Assembly (NCBI GenBank): GCA_013398615.1
Contig: VZSR01003371.1
Span: 1,393,967-1,457,966 of the forward strand
DNA length: 64,000 nt
Reading direction: 5' to 3'
Source: Brachypodius melanocephalos
Lineage: Eukaryota; Chordata; Aves; Passeriformes; Pycnonotidae
Numbering within the stretch: position 1 is the first letter of the stretch; every line of letters starts with the position of its first letter. Positions 48,796 to 61,299 of this stretch are shown here, in pieces. Position numbers and translations under genes: made by a program. The notes below the pieces were generated by a model. It was not told where the DNA came from and did not search any database. It saw only the letters and a program-made list of their open reading frames with translations.

Positions 48796-49854
48796 CCTTG
48801 CCTCTCAAGTCTGATTCTTTTCAATCATGGAAGAAGTTCCTTTTGAAGAACCTCAGAGACAAGGTATTTGTCATCCAACCTCGCCCTCAAAGCTGCATCT
48901 TCAAGGGGATGGAACTCTGCATGGCTCATGTCATCAGTTAGGAATCTTGGTATCATGAAGGGAAAAGCATTTCCTTCTTTGTCACTGATATGGAAACGAG
49001 TCCTTTTTTTGTCACAGACACTCATCTCCTGGAAACTGCTGGTTTAGATGTTAGATTAGCTCATTTAAATAGAAGTGAAAATTTTAATAAGGTGTTCCAG
49101 AGGAAGTTCAGTGGAAGAACAAGGGAGGAACTGTAGCTGCAAGGTAAGTAAGAGGATGAGAGGCAGTAAGAGTGTCAGTGGGCTGGGCTGAAGAAAAGTG
49201 ATTTTCAGAGGACAATTACAAGGATTTGATGCTGACAATGATCTTGATAATGTTTTCACTAATAAACTTGGCAAAACTGAGAGCATACTAATTAAACTGT
49301 TGGCAAGAGGCATCACTGACACAGGCATTCAGTCTACTGAAGTAATTGAACAGGAACTGGAATAACAGAAATGGGATGAGATTTAACACTTTGGAGTGAT
49401 GAGGTCACACATTTGGAGATTAGGAACTATTAATCTAGTAAAGCTTCAAGATTTCCAGTACAAACAGCTGAGAGGAAAACATGACAGGGTGTGTTGGTCA
49501 GTCAGGGGATGGCTGTGAGGCACTGACATGGCAAAGCCATCAAAAAGACAAATGTGATTCTGGAGGCTCCGGGTTGAATGCTTCAAGGAGCAGTCAGGAA
49601 ATGTTAATTGTGCCTGCCAAAGCAGCTGTTTTCTCATCTGAAGTTGTGCACACACTTCTAGCCAGCCTTGTCCAAAATATTAAACAGAAAATATTACATT
49701 TCTGTTTGCTAGAAGAAAGAAATTGAAATCAGATGTTAGTGGGAAAAGAGTGATTCCACCCTGATTCGTGATGTAAGAAAGAGCCAGCATGGGTCAAACA
49801 GGGAACAGAAAATAATTTCTCCTTACAGGATGTCACCTAATGAGCCATTTCACA
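48796..49854. other. No gene seen (1.1 kb)
   Basis: Unique-looking sequence with short frames; nothing recognised. Confidence 0.5.
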
Positions 49855-50355
49855 GGGCAAGGTCAAATGTTGTCAAGTTCTGCCAAGGGAGGTTCAGGTT
49901 GGATATTAGAAAAAAATTCTTCACTAAAAGAGTGGTGAAGCACTGGCACAGGCTGCCCAGGGCAGGGGTGGAGTCACCATCCCTAGGGGTGTTTAAAAAG
50001 TGTTTTATTTTCCTGACTCCATTATATAGATGTCTAAAAAAAGGTCAGAGATTGGAGAATGAAGTTGCCACCTCTCCAACCTCACTGGTGAAAATCACAG
50101 TCCATCAATTTGTCTCCTCCCAGAGGAGAAAAATGTAAACAAAAGACGATAGATCCAAATATATATATTGTTTACATGAAAGTCCATGAGAACTCCATTG
50201 CAAGAGTGCAAAAACATCAGAAGGCTAGAAAATCAGGGCAACAGTGAGCAGGTGTGGGCCTCCACAATATGGTTTACTGGGAGGGGTGGCACTTGGACAA
50301 AGGTTGGACTTGATGGTCTTGAGGGTCCTTTCTGACCTCAAGGATTCTGTGATTT
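49855..50355 (+). mobile_element. CR1 LINE split by about 270 bases of unrelated sequence
   Basis: The left part (49855 to about 50003) carries CCAAGGGAGGTTCAGGTTGG, ATATTAGAAAAAAATTCTTC, CACTGGCACAGGCTGCCCAG and GGAGTCACCATCCC. The right part (about 50275-50355) carries AGGTTGGACTTGATGGTCTT, GGGTCCTTTCTGACCTCAAG and GATTCTGTGATTT. The bases between show no known repeat ends. Confidence 0.85.
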
Positions 50356-53300
50356 GCCAAAAATGTATTGGATGGTCATGAGAGACACATCCCACAGTGC
50401 TCAACAGCTTCAGGTTATCACAGCAACATAAACCTGCTGACACATCTGTCTTATTTCCCAGTCAAACCAATTTATAATGTTTTCCTAACAAGATGAAATG
50501 GTTTGTGAAATCTTGGAAATTAGCTTTTTCTGTTCTTCCATAGAGTTTTCTGCCTTTTCTGTCTCTCAGTTAAATGATAACTGAGAACACAAAAAAACAA
50601 AAAATATTCAGGAAAAGACCCTTTCTAAATGATGGAGATGTCACTGTGCTCAAGATGAGGGCTGGACTGGTGGAATGAGGGATAAAAGTGTCATAATCCT
50701 TCCATCTGGAATTGTATATTTTTAAATCAGGTTTTGCACACAGAAGACTCCAGGTAGATAATGAGGAAACTGAAGTTGAAGGCAGGGATTGAAAGCAAGT
50801 AAGTAACCTGATAAATTAAAGAATTTACAGCTATTCAAGGTTTTACTAGGCTTTGTTTAAACAGGGCCAAGAGCAGTGAAAAAATATCTGTCAAAATAAA
50901 AAAAAAACCCAACCAGTTCCATGGATGTTTATGAAAATTATACTTTCATTTGCTTGGAGGGGGAGAAGAGAAAATAAATTTCTACTGAATGTTGCAGCAA
51001 TTATCAATATCAGGTCAAAAATACCTTCTCAACAGCTGCAGTCTGTGCTGCTACACTGTGATTTTTATAACCCAGATCTTTCCTTGCCCATTTTCCACCA
51101 CATCAGGTTCCACAGTCTAATTTCTACTTTTTAAAAACTGCTCATTCCAATGGAAGAGATAATTTAATTTATCAATAAGCCAATTTTAAACCTACATATT
51201 TTGTTTAATTTTTAAGACACACCAAGAACATATTAGCAGATACCTATCAGACCCCTCAAGTGTAAGTTTCTTGAGAAAAAATCTAGAAGAGAGATTTAGG
51301 AAAAAGAGCCAAGGCTGAAAAACTGCAATTCCCTCTTTGCTGTGGTCTTAGCCAGGAGTAAATCCACTGAATTCCTGACTCTGACCCAGAATTAAAGCTG
51401 TCTCAGCACGCAGGAATTGAATGGTGCAGTGATGAAACCTGGAGCTAAGGAAAGAGAATAGAAAAATAACAATTAAATTATACTGAAGTTCATCTTTAAG
51501 ACAGAAAATCACCAGAACTCATTGCTGTGTTGCATAATCCATCCTACACATATCCTCATTTTTCTCACTGTTAAATTTTAAATGTTTTGCACAAAGAGTT
51601 TGTGACATTGCAAAGTGTCTGGAGACCAAAGCAATATTCCTTCCTGTCTCTCGAGGAGCCAAGCCTGTGTACAGCCAACAGAGCAGCGTGCAAGGAAATG
51701 CACACACTTCAGAAAAAGGACAGGGAACAAAATCCCCAACCTCACTGCTTCTGCATGTCAAGAAGGATTTCACTGACATCACAGCTAAGTGGAACTGAAC
51801 GCTCTCCACAGCCATCCAGGCACAGAGAGGAACAGAGGGGAGAAAATAAAAAGATAGGAGCAGGCAGGAAAGCGGGCAAATCGAGTATCACGCACCCGGT
51901 GCGATAATCACAATGAGAGTGACCAGACTGCACCTTGAAAGGTCACAGTTCTTTGGGTCCTGTGAGGTCCTGGGTGTGTGGATTTGCACAAAAAGGCATC
52001 TGGCAGGAGCCAGCCCCTCCACACACCCCCATCTCCATCCAGGCACCTCCCAAGGGCGCTGTCGTCAGAGTTATCCCAGATCTCCCAGGGGAATCCCACA
52101 ACCAGCTGCAGGGCACTCAGACCTCCCTTATGGGACTGTGCCTCCACATACTGCCCTGCCTTCCATGGGTGGGGGCTGAAACAAACATCTGAGTCCCAAA
52201 TCCAGAGGTTTCTCTACTTAATAAAGCAGGAAGTGGGTGAGGATTTATTGACAGAATGCTTTGCAGCCAACTGATGTGAATTGTTGATGGAAACTAGGAA
52301 GAAATGCGGCATTAATCGAGTTGTGCTGAGGTCTGGGAGAGATCACTGCATGGAAGAAACACAAAGCTGGCAGAGATCTGACTTAGCCAGCGTGTAAAAC
52401 AGGTTTTACACAGCATTTTCCACAGTGGATGCTTCTCTGTCACTGAAATTCACAGCAAAACTCAGCACAAATAACCCCAGGTTTAGAGTCACAGGAGCAA
52501 AGAACTGACATGAGAAGATCATCAGCTACTGATTTCCTCCTAATTTTGAGGTTAATTATTTTAGCAAGCAACAATATTTAATCAAATGTTAATGGTAACA
52601 AAAAAAGCCTGAATTCAGTGGCACATCAGAGCCCTGTGTCACATCTGTGTCCAGCAGCACAAGTCACCAATGCCTGCCAAAATCCAAAGCTCAAAAGACA
52701 CTTCACAGATATTCAGGGCAGGTGTTTAGTGAAAGCCAAGCATCTGTACCCCCTCTATAGCCAATGGAGAGCATTAGCTAATTGCAGAGGTGCATTCATT
52801 TTACACTTAAAAGCACACAGCTTCCTGAGATAAGGTGCAAGTTTTTCAAAGGTAAAGACAGGCAATGGTTTCCATCACGGACAACCACTCAACCATGGAC
52901 GAGGTGGTCACCTGGAAGTAGGTTGTGGCTCAGATCCAGAGCATCAATTGATTTTGTGTCTCTGGATTTATTAAAAAAAAAAAATTTAAACTGAGGTGTT
53001 ACCCTGGAAACTGAAAGAATATGGAAAATATTAATTAAATATTACATTAAATATTCTATTAATTGAATAGAAATTACAGCAGTCTGTGCTGCTTTACTAT
53101 CTGGAATTAGAAGAATTCTGTTAATAATGAGTCATTATTTGCATTTGGTTTCCCATGAAAGGACCTCTAATCCTTCAGAGGAGCTCAGGATACCTCTAAA
53201 AAATGAACATGCAGAGAATGTGAACCAAGGCAAGAGGGATTTCGATGTTGGTGGCTGGGAGGTGGATAAAACACAGGGGTTCAGATTTTTCAGACTGAAC

Positions 53301-53689
53301 CACCTCAAGAGCTCTCTGGAAACCCCAAACTAAAGGAATCATCAACATGTGAACACTGGAGGCGAAGCTGTGATGATGTCAACACGCACCAGGACCTGAG
53401 ATCCTCTCCCTGCTTCCCACCAGGAGTTGCATAACCACATCAGTGCATTAGTGCTCCTGCAGGAGGACAGCCAGGCACGGTCTGGGAGCTTTATGGTTTC
53501 CTGACAGGAGCTGGCTCAGGTCCAGCCAGCTGAGAGCTTGGGCAGGGGAGGCTGGGGCTGCCCGCACCACACCCCAGGCAGAACCTTGGCTCTGTTTGAA
53601 TCTGCAGTGGAGCATCTGCACCCTCCAAGGAGGGGCTACAGACAGTCCTGGTGTTTGGTTATCAGAACAGCTGTAATTTATCCTCTAAA
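50356..53689. other. No gene seen (3.3 kb)
   Basis: Unique-looking. At 51900-52190 the sequence is GC-richer and three plus-strand frames and one minus-strand frame are open together for about 200 bases, a sign of low stop-codon density rather than of coding. A-rich runs occur near 50896-50907 and 52973-52983. Confidence 0.5.
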
Positions 53690-54084
53690 GAGGGTGAGGA
53701 GCAGCTGAGGGAGCTGGGAAAGGGGCTCATCTTGGACAAAAGGAGGCTCAGGGGGCACCTCATGGCTCTGCACAACTCCCTGACCCAAGATCATAAGGTG
53801 TCTCTTCTCCCAAGTAACAAGCAACAGGACAAGAGGACAGGGCCTCAAGTTGTGCCAGGGGAGGTTTAGATTAGATATTGGAGAAAAATTCCTCTCCCAA
53901 AGGGTTGTCCAGCCCTGGCACAGCTACCCAGGACAGTGCTGGAGTCCCTATCCCTGGCAGGATTTAAAAGCCGTGTGGTACTTGGGGACATGGGTTAGTG
54001 GTGGCCTTGGCAGTGCTGGGTGAAAAATTGGACTCTATGATCTTAAGACTATTTTCCAATCTAAATGAGTCTATGATTCTAAGT
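53690..54084 (+). mobile_element. CR1 LINE, well-preserved 3' end
   Basis: GGTGAGGAGCAGCTGAGGGA, AGGAGGCTCAGGGGGCACCT, CTCTGCACAACTCCCTGA, GAGGTTTAGATTAGATATTG, GTTGTCCAGCCCTGGCACAG, GGTGGCCTTGGCAGTGCTGG and a closing TTCCAATCTAAATGAGTC with CTATGATTCTAAG. Plus strand, 5'-truncated, non-coding. Confidence 0.94.
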
Positions 54085-55519
54085 TCCTGCTGTCCAGCAA
54101 ACAATAAAATTCCCATGTGGGCTTTAAGCCTCAACTCCAGACACTGAGCTCGGGATGCAGGCTGTGCACCCAGGCACAGATTAAGGCAGGTGGTCAGATA
54201 TGGAAAAGCAGTGTCAAAAACCCCAGGTTCTATTTCAATTAATAATCATCTCAAAGCAAAATGCCAAGAGGAGTTGAGCTGTTCCAGGCTGCACAGAAAT
54301 GTCCAGGAAGTCACAGCCATGAGGGGACTGGGGAGCTGCCAAGGACAGTGGCAGAGAGCATTACCTAAAATGCTTAGATATTAATAGCAGTTAAGGGGGG
54401 GGGATTTTTAAATGCACCATTAATATGTTTAAAACTCGGTTCCGTCATCTTTAAAACTGAATCAGACTCTCGGTAATCCCCACTTTGGCCCTCTATAAAG
54501 CAGTTTGTACCCATGACACTGAAAGGACCTTACAAAGAGGGCATTACCCTCCTCACGCTCTTGAGGGATTCAAGGCACATGGGCATGGGAGATCCTTGGT
54601 GGCAGAATTAGAAATCAAACAGGGATTTTAGCCTTGTCTCTTCCACTTGTCCTTACCTTTCTGCCAGTACAGATATCAAACCCAGGCTGTCACACCTGCT
54701 ACAACCTGCACCGAAACCTCCTCTGGGGTTGATATGCTAATTTTTTGTGTGTGAACTAGACCCATTTCTCCAATATTAATTATAATTTTAAAGTATCTTC
54801 TGTCTCTTACTAGTTCTACTGGTCTGTCCTTACAAGGCATAGCATTTCTTTTTATGTTTTTTAATTCAGACTGTGATAACAAAGTAGTCCCTTCTGGCCT
54901 GAAAAAATGTAAGCTCATCAATGTTTCAGGCTGGAAGAAATGCTGTCACTAAATATCAGGCAACATCTCCTTTCCTCTTCCAATCTTCTTCAATGTTTTT
55001 GTCTCACTGGATCCAGTAAAAACTTGGTCTCTTAAGCTACAGCAACCAGTCCCAGCAATGAGGTTGCATTTCTGCTTGGGGGATGGTTGTGTTTTTTATT
55101 TCCAACCACGTGTCCTTGCTGTCAAATTCCATGTCATTTTTATTTAATCTGATTCTCTATCAAGATGATTCCCTGTCTCCCAAGCCTTCCTGTCTTCCAG
55201 CTGGACATTTTTTTAAAGCAGTGATTTGCAAAACATTAAAGAAGGCATATAAATAAATTACTGTCTGGAGAGTGAGTCATCATTATTTAATGGGACTGTC
55301 TCATAAAAAGAGGCTGTTTGTTGGCAAAGCAGGCCCCTGCTGCCCCCAAATTTATCCTGCTGCTCCCCAGCCTCCTGAGGGTTTGTCCTGCTCTAGCACT
55401 TTCTGGTATTTTACTTCCTGGTAAACAAGGTTTTGATATTGCAGGAATTCAGGGGACGACAGCAAAGGCACTCCAAGACCTGAGACACAAGAGCTGCCCT
55501 GTTGTAAGGTGGCTGCAGC
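54085..55519. other. No gene seen (1.4 kb)
   Basis: Contains a run of nine G at 54395-54403. Short frames only; nothing recognised. Confidence 0.5.
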
Positions 55520-55583
55520 ATCATGGATTCACAGGATCATTAGGGATGGAAAAGACCCTTAAGATCATCAAATCTGATTGTTA
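55520..55583 (-). mobile_element. CR1 LINE, short 3' end
   Basis: CATGGATTCACAGGATCATT, AGGGATGGAAAAGACCCTTA and AGATCATCAAATCTGATTGT read as the reverse complement of the CR1 terminus, which normally continues further into CR1 on the right. Only about 64 bases remain. Confidence 0.85.
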
Positions 55584-56183
55584 AAGAACAAGACACTCTG
55601 CAAATTACAGTTTTTTCATTTCTATGAGTTTGGGATCTAAATTTAGGAAATATTTCCTGAGAGAAACCCGAGTGTGCTCTTCCAGAATGCAAGGGAGGGG
55701 AGAAATACCACAAGGGTGGGTTTGATCAAGTCTGAAATCCCTCCCTCTTCTACCACCCCCACTCACTTGGGTCTCCCAGCATTTCTGCAGAGACTGAGCT
55801 TATTTCTTCATGCCTAAAATTCTGTTAAATAAGCCAACAGGGAGGATCCAATCAAAATGAACCTCAAGGACTACTTCATCTTCTGTCCCATCTCACACCT
55901 GCTGTGGCCTAGTTTCCATTTATATTCCGTATATTCAAACCCCACACAAGAGCCATGCAATGAACCCACCTGAGGCTTCTGTTCAAGTTCTCTCTTGTCC
56001 TCATCACAGTGTTGATCTGCTGGCTCGCAGTCCCTCAGCACTGCTGCTTTCCAGGCACCATCCTTCCAGTGGAAAATCTCCAGACAAGTAGAGGAGCTGC
56101 ACATTGCTACCTTTACAAAATTATGTTGCAAAGCTGTAGGAGAAGGCAACACAGATGACCTCATCACTGATCAGTAACAGCTG
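55584..56183. other. No gene seen (0.6 kb)
   Basis: Unique-looking flank of the LTR that follows. I see nothing in it. Confidence 0.5.
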
Positions 56184-56687
56184 TGTTAATTACCCAATTA
56201 AGCCTCACCCCTGATGGGTCACAGCTGTATCCAATAAAGGTAAGTGGGATAAAAGAGAGTGACCCAGCTGGTCAGGGGAGGGTCATGAATGAAGAGAAGG
56301 ATGAAGAAAAAGGATCCTGGCATGAGAGAATCGGTGCTGTGAGGTCGGTCTGGGTCTGCAGTTGGAGCCTGTTGGTGGAACCTGCAGTCACAGTCTAGCT
56401 GGTAAAAGCCTGCAGTCACAGTCTGCACACTGATCCCTGCAGTCACAGTCTAGCTGGGTAAAAGCCTGCAGTCACAGTCTGCACACTGATCCCTGCAGGC
56501 AGAGTTCAGCAGGCAATAACCAGCAGTCAGAGGCTGCAGGGGAAACCTCCTGCAGGAGCTGCTGCAGCCAGAGTCAGTGAATGGTTGGAGTCAGGATGGC
56601 TGAGCTGTAAAGAGGAATAAACCAGGACTCTTTTCATGCTGTGATCAACAAGGAGTCTGTGTCTCTGCTCATTTCTACCATCTAACA
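56184..56687 (+). mobile_element. LTR, TGTTA...TAACA family (about 504 bp)
   Basis: Short inverted ends TGTTA (56184) and TAACA (to 56687), a TATA-like GATAAAAG at about 56248-56255 and an AATAAA signal at 56616-56621 in the right order for a plus-strand LTR. The stretch after AATAAA (GGAGTCTGTGTCTCTGCTC) looks like a U5. Flanks AGCTG and AGAGG do not form a clean target duplication, so the exact ends are uncertain. No internal viral sequence adjoins it. A tandem duplication lies inside. Confidence 0.65.
56381..56491 (+). repeat. 55/56-bp tandem duplication inside the LTR
   Basis: The unit starting CCTGCAGTCACAGTCTAGCT runs 56381-56435 and repeats at 56436-56491, differing mainly by one extra G. 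Each unit itself holds two copies of CCTGCAGTCACAGTCT, so the block is a nested repeat of four CTGCAGTCACAGTCT motifs, with weaker relatives on both sides. Confidence 0.95.
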
Positions 56688-59009
56688 AGAGGGCTGCTGC
56701 AGCACAAAGCCTCCCAAAAAACTCCGGTGATCAAGCCAAAATGTGGCTGTTCTTCATTTCCACTTCTTCATCCATGACTCTTCTGTAAGGACATGGCTTA
56801 GATAATCCTGTGTATGGTGAGGGGGTTTTTGAGGATTTTTTTGTTTGATTGTGATGCCCTGCTGACAGGCAGAGTTCCCACTGATAGTGACCACAATACT
56901 GACAAATTCCTTTTCATTCCCGTTTCCTTGAAGTTCTCACCCATTCCTCTCCCTGTGCAGAACAGATGTGACCTTGGTGCTTCTATTTTATGCTCTCAGT
57001 AGATTTTGAACAGGTATGAGAGGCTTTGTGATGAAAATTCCAGCAAGGAAAAGGATCAGGTCTACGTCTGGTGCCAACCAGTGCAATTCCTATGAAGCAA
57101 AAACCCAAGAAAAATTGAACGTTTAAATAACTTCCACTGAGAACCTGAAGACTCTTTGTGCCTTTACATAAGATCTAATACACCTGAAGGCCCCCCCATG
57201 CTATATTAAAAAAAAAAGTACTGAATAATAATATCCCACTTTTAAATTGGAAATTTTATTTTCATTTTCTACTAAGACTATTTCCAGAGGTCACAGAGCA
57301 GGAGGGTAGAGCACCTGAGCTAAGGATCAGCCTCTCTCCATCACTTACATGTGGAATGGAAACCAAACACTACATTTCTAACTAAAGGATCTAAAAGTGC
57401 CTTTCTTCATTAAAAAGTGACTAAGGAGGACTAGAAAACAACCTATGAATCCCAAGTTACGGCGCTTCGAGTAACAAAAGGAAATTGGGAGACATTCCAA
57501 CAGATGGGAAATTAAATTAAATTAGGCTTGGACAGGAATCTTGTTGTTATTAATGAGTGCCAGCCAACAGCAGTGGTTACACTGGATCTGTGTCACCAGG
57601 TATGGCAATCCTGTTTCTTAGGAATGATAATTTTTACTACCTGAGGAATGCACAACAAAGGGATAGAAAATTATTATGCCTTTATGCAATGAAGGCTACA
57701 AATCAGTGACCAAGGTTCTGTCCCCCTTTACCCTCCATCTTCTTCCTTTCATTGGCTGAGAGCCAGGACAGAAAATATGTTTATCCTCAGCAAAACTCTG
57801 GTAAAGTGAGCAGAAGAAAATTAAATAATTAGCTGCCTTTTAAAAAAAGAAACTAACTAATTTGGGCTTAATTCTTTTCTACTTACAAAGATAATCATCC
57901 TAATAGGTATTTTGTATTTGGTTATGGTTTATCTAGAAATGGCAATTATTAGCATGCCTTGACAATGGAACAAGCCAAGCTACTAACGAGGTGTAATTAT
58001 AACATAAGATATATATAATTAAACATTATACATTGACAAGCCCTTGGCAGCCTGCAGTGAGCTAATCTCGTGGTATTGCTCACAAGGGTTGGGAGCATTC
58101 CGTGCCCCTTCTGAGCTAAATGCACGTTTGGATAATACATTTTCCTTTCCCCAGCTCTTCCTGCAACTTGATCGCATATTCCTCATTTCCTGGCAGTGTT
58201 TAAAATGGAATTTTAAAAGATCCATTCAGACCTATTTGCACAGCAGCCCAGAGTAATGACCATTACTTCAAATTGTGAGCGCATATATTTGATATACTGG
58301 GAAGTGCCAGTATCCTGTATCCTGATGGATTGAGCTACTGTGATGGCTTATGATTTTTTCCTGGAAAAGATGAGGAATATATGCAAAAAACCCACCTGGT
58401 GTTGATGTTCATGTAACAAAACCCATAACCAGGTGATAAATTGCATTTTCATGCCCTCCTTACTTGCACTTTAACCTTTAGTGGTCTTCCCTCCCAGTTC
58501 CTTCTGACTTCTGGAATCTCTGACTGCCTTCAAGCAGATACTGTAATATTTTGCACAAAACCATGTAAAGTTTTTTGGGCTTTATCTCCATTTGACCTAA
58601 ACAAGAATTTTTTCTTGTCTGAGGTCTTGTTTCATTTGGATGCAGCATGAGCAGTAGTGTTCCCATGCAAGCTGAAAAATCAAGTATCTAATAATACACA
58701 GAGTTTATAAGCAAGAAGAGGAATTTTGTCATTGCAAAACAAAGATCTCCACCTCTATCACAGGGCCAGCATTTGCCTCTCAGTCCCAAACTATGACGTA
58801 TAACCTGTGTTGTCCTCCAATTACAGAAAACACTGGTTTAGCTTATTCTACATTAAAGGGTTTTCAAACATTAGCTTAGACTTCTCCTCTCTCCACATCC
58901 TTTCCAGGTGGACTGAGGGTGAGTAAAGCACATATGGAATGAAAAATGAGTCACCAAATGCAACAGTTCTGGCTTCTTTTTCCCTACCAGGATTGGGATT
59001 AATACATGG
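56688..59009. other. No gene seen (2.3 kb)
   Basis: AT-rich. The part at about 57840-58260 (AATTATAACATAAGATATATATAATTAAAC region onward) has no repeat and could be conserved non-coding sequence, which I cannot test. Short frames only. Confidence 0.5.
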
Positions 59010-59368
59010 GAGTTGAAGCTCGTGTTTGGACTTCCATGTTTATTTTTTCTTATCTGTTTACAGACTCACGAGCCATGAGCTCTAACTAGCAAGTTAGAGA
59101 AATGAGGCAAAATGGAGCACCTCTAACTCTTTCCAAGGTTATTCAAGCACTAATTACCAAATAACGAGGGGACACCTATATTATTTATATTTCTGACCCA
59201 ATAATGACCACCCAGTGCAGACCTTTTTCACCCAGTTACAGAAAACCACCCAAACTCATGCAGAAGAAGGAAGAAGAAGGTGAAGAAGAAGGACTCAGAC
59301 AACACCTCAAACCGTCCGTGTTGTGCCATATATATTACTGTATACTAAACCCTAAAATCCTCAGTTTC
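59010..59368 (-). mobile_element. LTR-like repeat, copy 2 (pair with 19335-19692)
   Basis: Shares the blocks described for the first copy: GAGAAATGAGGCAAAATGGA, GACACCTATATTATTTATAT, ACCCAATAATGACCACCCAG, CACCCAGTTACAGAAAACCA and an AGAAGAAGG purine tract. A TATATATTACTGTATAC segment near 59328 holds the minus-strand TATA-like box. The poly(A)-like signal of copy 1 has decayed to ATGTTTATTT near 59036. Confidence 0.7.
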
Positions 59369-60432
59369 TAGAATTCCAACAACCAAAGGCTCTGAGGCAT
59401 GTTGAGGCTGGTTCCCCTAATCATGAGTAATGCAGCACTGCAAGTGTGCACACTCCTGCCTCCCTGTACCACAGAGGTATCCAAAAGTTAAAGTATTCTA
59501 TGAATACGACAATGTAGCCTTTTTTTTTTCCTCTTCTACTTCTTCTACTTCTTCTTCTCATGAATAATTAATAGAGAGCTCTTATTGCTTCACTTGAATG
59601 CTCATTTCCTACCCACTGGCAGGAAAACATCTGTGGTCAGAAGCTCAGCTGGTGCAAAGGGGTGTGTAATGGACAGTGGATGGCTTCTGCCAGCTGATGA
59701 TCTGAAAGAAGATATTTCAGCACTGAAAGTCTTCCATTTCTGATTAGACAGAGAAGAGAAACTCTGTGTGATGTGAGCAGCAGCTCCAGAAATCAGTATT
59801 TTAAAGTTAGAAGTTATCTGTGCTTTGCAAGTAGACTTAAAATTTTGGGACTATTCCAAGATCACTTTTCTTCTGCTGTGGAGTCTTTTATATCAATGTC
59901 GAGATCATCTCCACAACATCTTCCCACACAAAGCATCATATCATCATTATTTATCACATTTCTTCTCCTGTCTCTGCAGCAAGACAAACACATGCAGTGA
60001 AGTGTTTCCCTTTCAAAGGGTTGCGGGGTCGGTTTTGTTTCTGTTTTTAAGGATATTATTAATTAAGGGACATGAAGTCTGGCTGTCTTTTAATACATTT
60101 ATATGTTTTTATGGAGGTGTGAAACATAGAAAAATAAGGCAAATATCTAGCCCTTTGCAGGAGGGAGGCAAAATTTTTGAGGATATTGTCCTGGCCTCAG
60201 TAAATCTGCTGCACATTTGACCTTTCACTATATGGAAGAAAGTCACAGCGTGGCAAAGAAATGAACTTTTTGACCATGACATTTACTCTGGAGATTTACA
60301 AGGACTTTAAGATATCCTGAGCTTACATCCCACGTCTTGGAGAAAACAAACAAGTTCATGAATGGCAAAATAATATGCTTCATATTTGATTTTTAAAAAA
60401 TAGTAAAGTTATGATGAATCTTTGTAAAAAGC
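59369..60432. other. No gene seen (1.1 kb)
   Basis: Contains a T run and CTTCTACTTCTTCTACTTCTT pyrimidine tract at about 59518-59559, and a 131-codon frame at 59825-60220 without recognisable content. Confidence 0.5.
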
Positions 60433-60768
60433 ATGGAAACATAGAATGTTTTTGGTTGGGAAGGACCTTAGAGATCATCTTGTTTCATCCTATGCCATGG
60501 GCAGGGACATCTTCCACTGTCCCAGGTTGATCCAAGCCCCGTCCAACCTGGCCTTGGACAATTCCAGGGATCCAGGGGTAGCCACAGCTTCTCTGGGCAC
60601 ACTGTGCCAGGGCCTCATCACCCTCACAGGGGAGAATTTCTGCTCAACATCCCATCTAAATCTACTCTCTTTCAGTTTGCAGTCATTCCCTGTTGTCCTG
60701 TCACCCCATGCCATTATAGAAAGTCTTCCTCTAGCTTTCTTGTAGGATCCTTTCAGGTACTGGAAGGT
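60433..60768 (-). mobile_element. CR1 LINE, well-preserved 3' end
   Basis: On the plus strand: AACATAGAATGTTTTTGGTT, GGGAAGGACCTTAGAGATCA, CCATGGGCAGGGACATCTTC, CAAGCCCCGTCCAACCTGGC, GCCACAGCTTCTCTGGGC and TTTGCAGTCATTCCCTGTTG, the full order of a minus-strand CR1. An A run follows at about 60769-60781. Confidence 0.94.
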
Positions 60769-60781
60769 AAAAAAAAAAAAA

Positions 60782-61295
60782 GGAGAATTCATTTAAAAAG
60801 ATAGATCATGTGGTATTTTTAGCAATGAAAATTGGAAATAAAACCCCTACAGCTTTTATATATTCTTATTTTATTCTTTAACTCAATCAAATCAGTAAGA
60901 GAAGGTAAAATATTGGCAGAAAAGCAAAGTGATAAAGAGATAAATACATTGTTTGAGAGAGAGATCCACAGTGAGAGTGGAGAGGTAGAGGAGGAAGGTG
61001 GGCAGCAGACCCAGAAACTGGGTATGAGACCTTTGAGGCAGGATTTTCATTCAGGGATTTCTCCACTCAGACCACCTTCAAAAGTATAAATAGTTCATTC
61101 CCTTCAGCACCTGAGGAGGGAGGTGACAACCATGTTACCCCATTTCGTTTAATGGAAAAGAATGTTGTTTTTCCCCTTTGGGATGACAACACTGGATGGG
61201 CAATGATTGACAGATCCCCTCCGTGGATCCTGCACTGTTATTCCATGGAAATCCCTCTTCTTGGCATTAAAGTCAGAATTTGGACTGGTACCAAG
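60782..61295. other. No gene seen (0.5 kb)
   Basis: Unique-looking sequence between a CR1 and a solo LTR; nothing recognised. Confidence 0.5.
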
Positions 61296-61299
61296 GGAG

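Noticed and set aside
51908..52274. Region open in three plus-strand frames and one minus-strand frame
   Set aside because: Simultaneous openness in several frames reflects few stop codons in GC-richer DNA; no frame looks protein-like.
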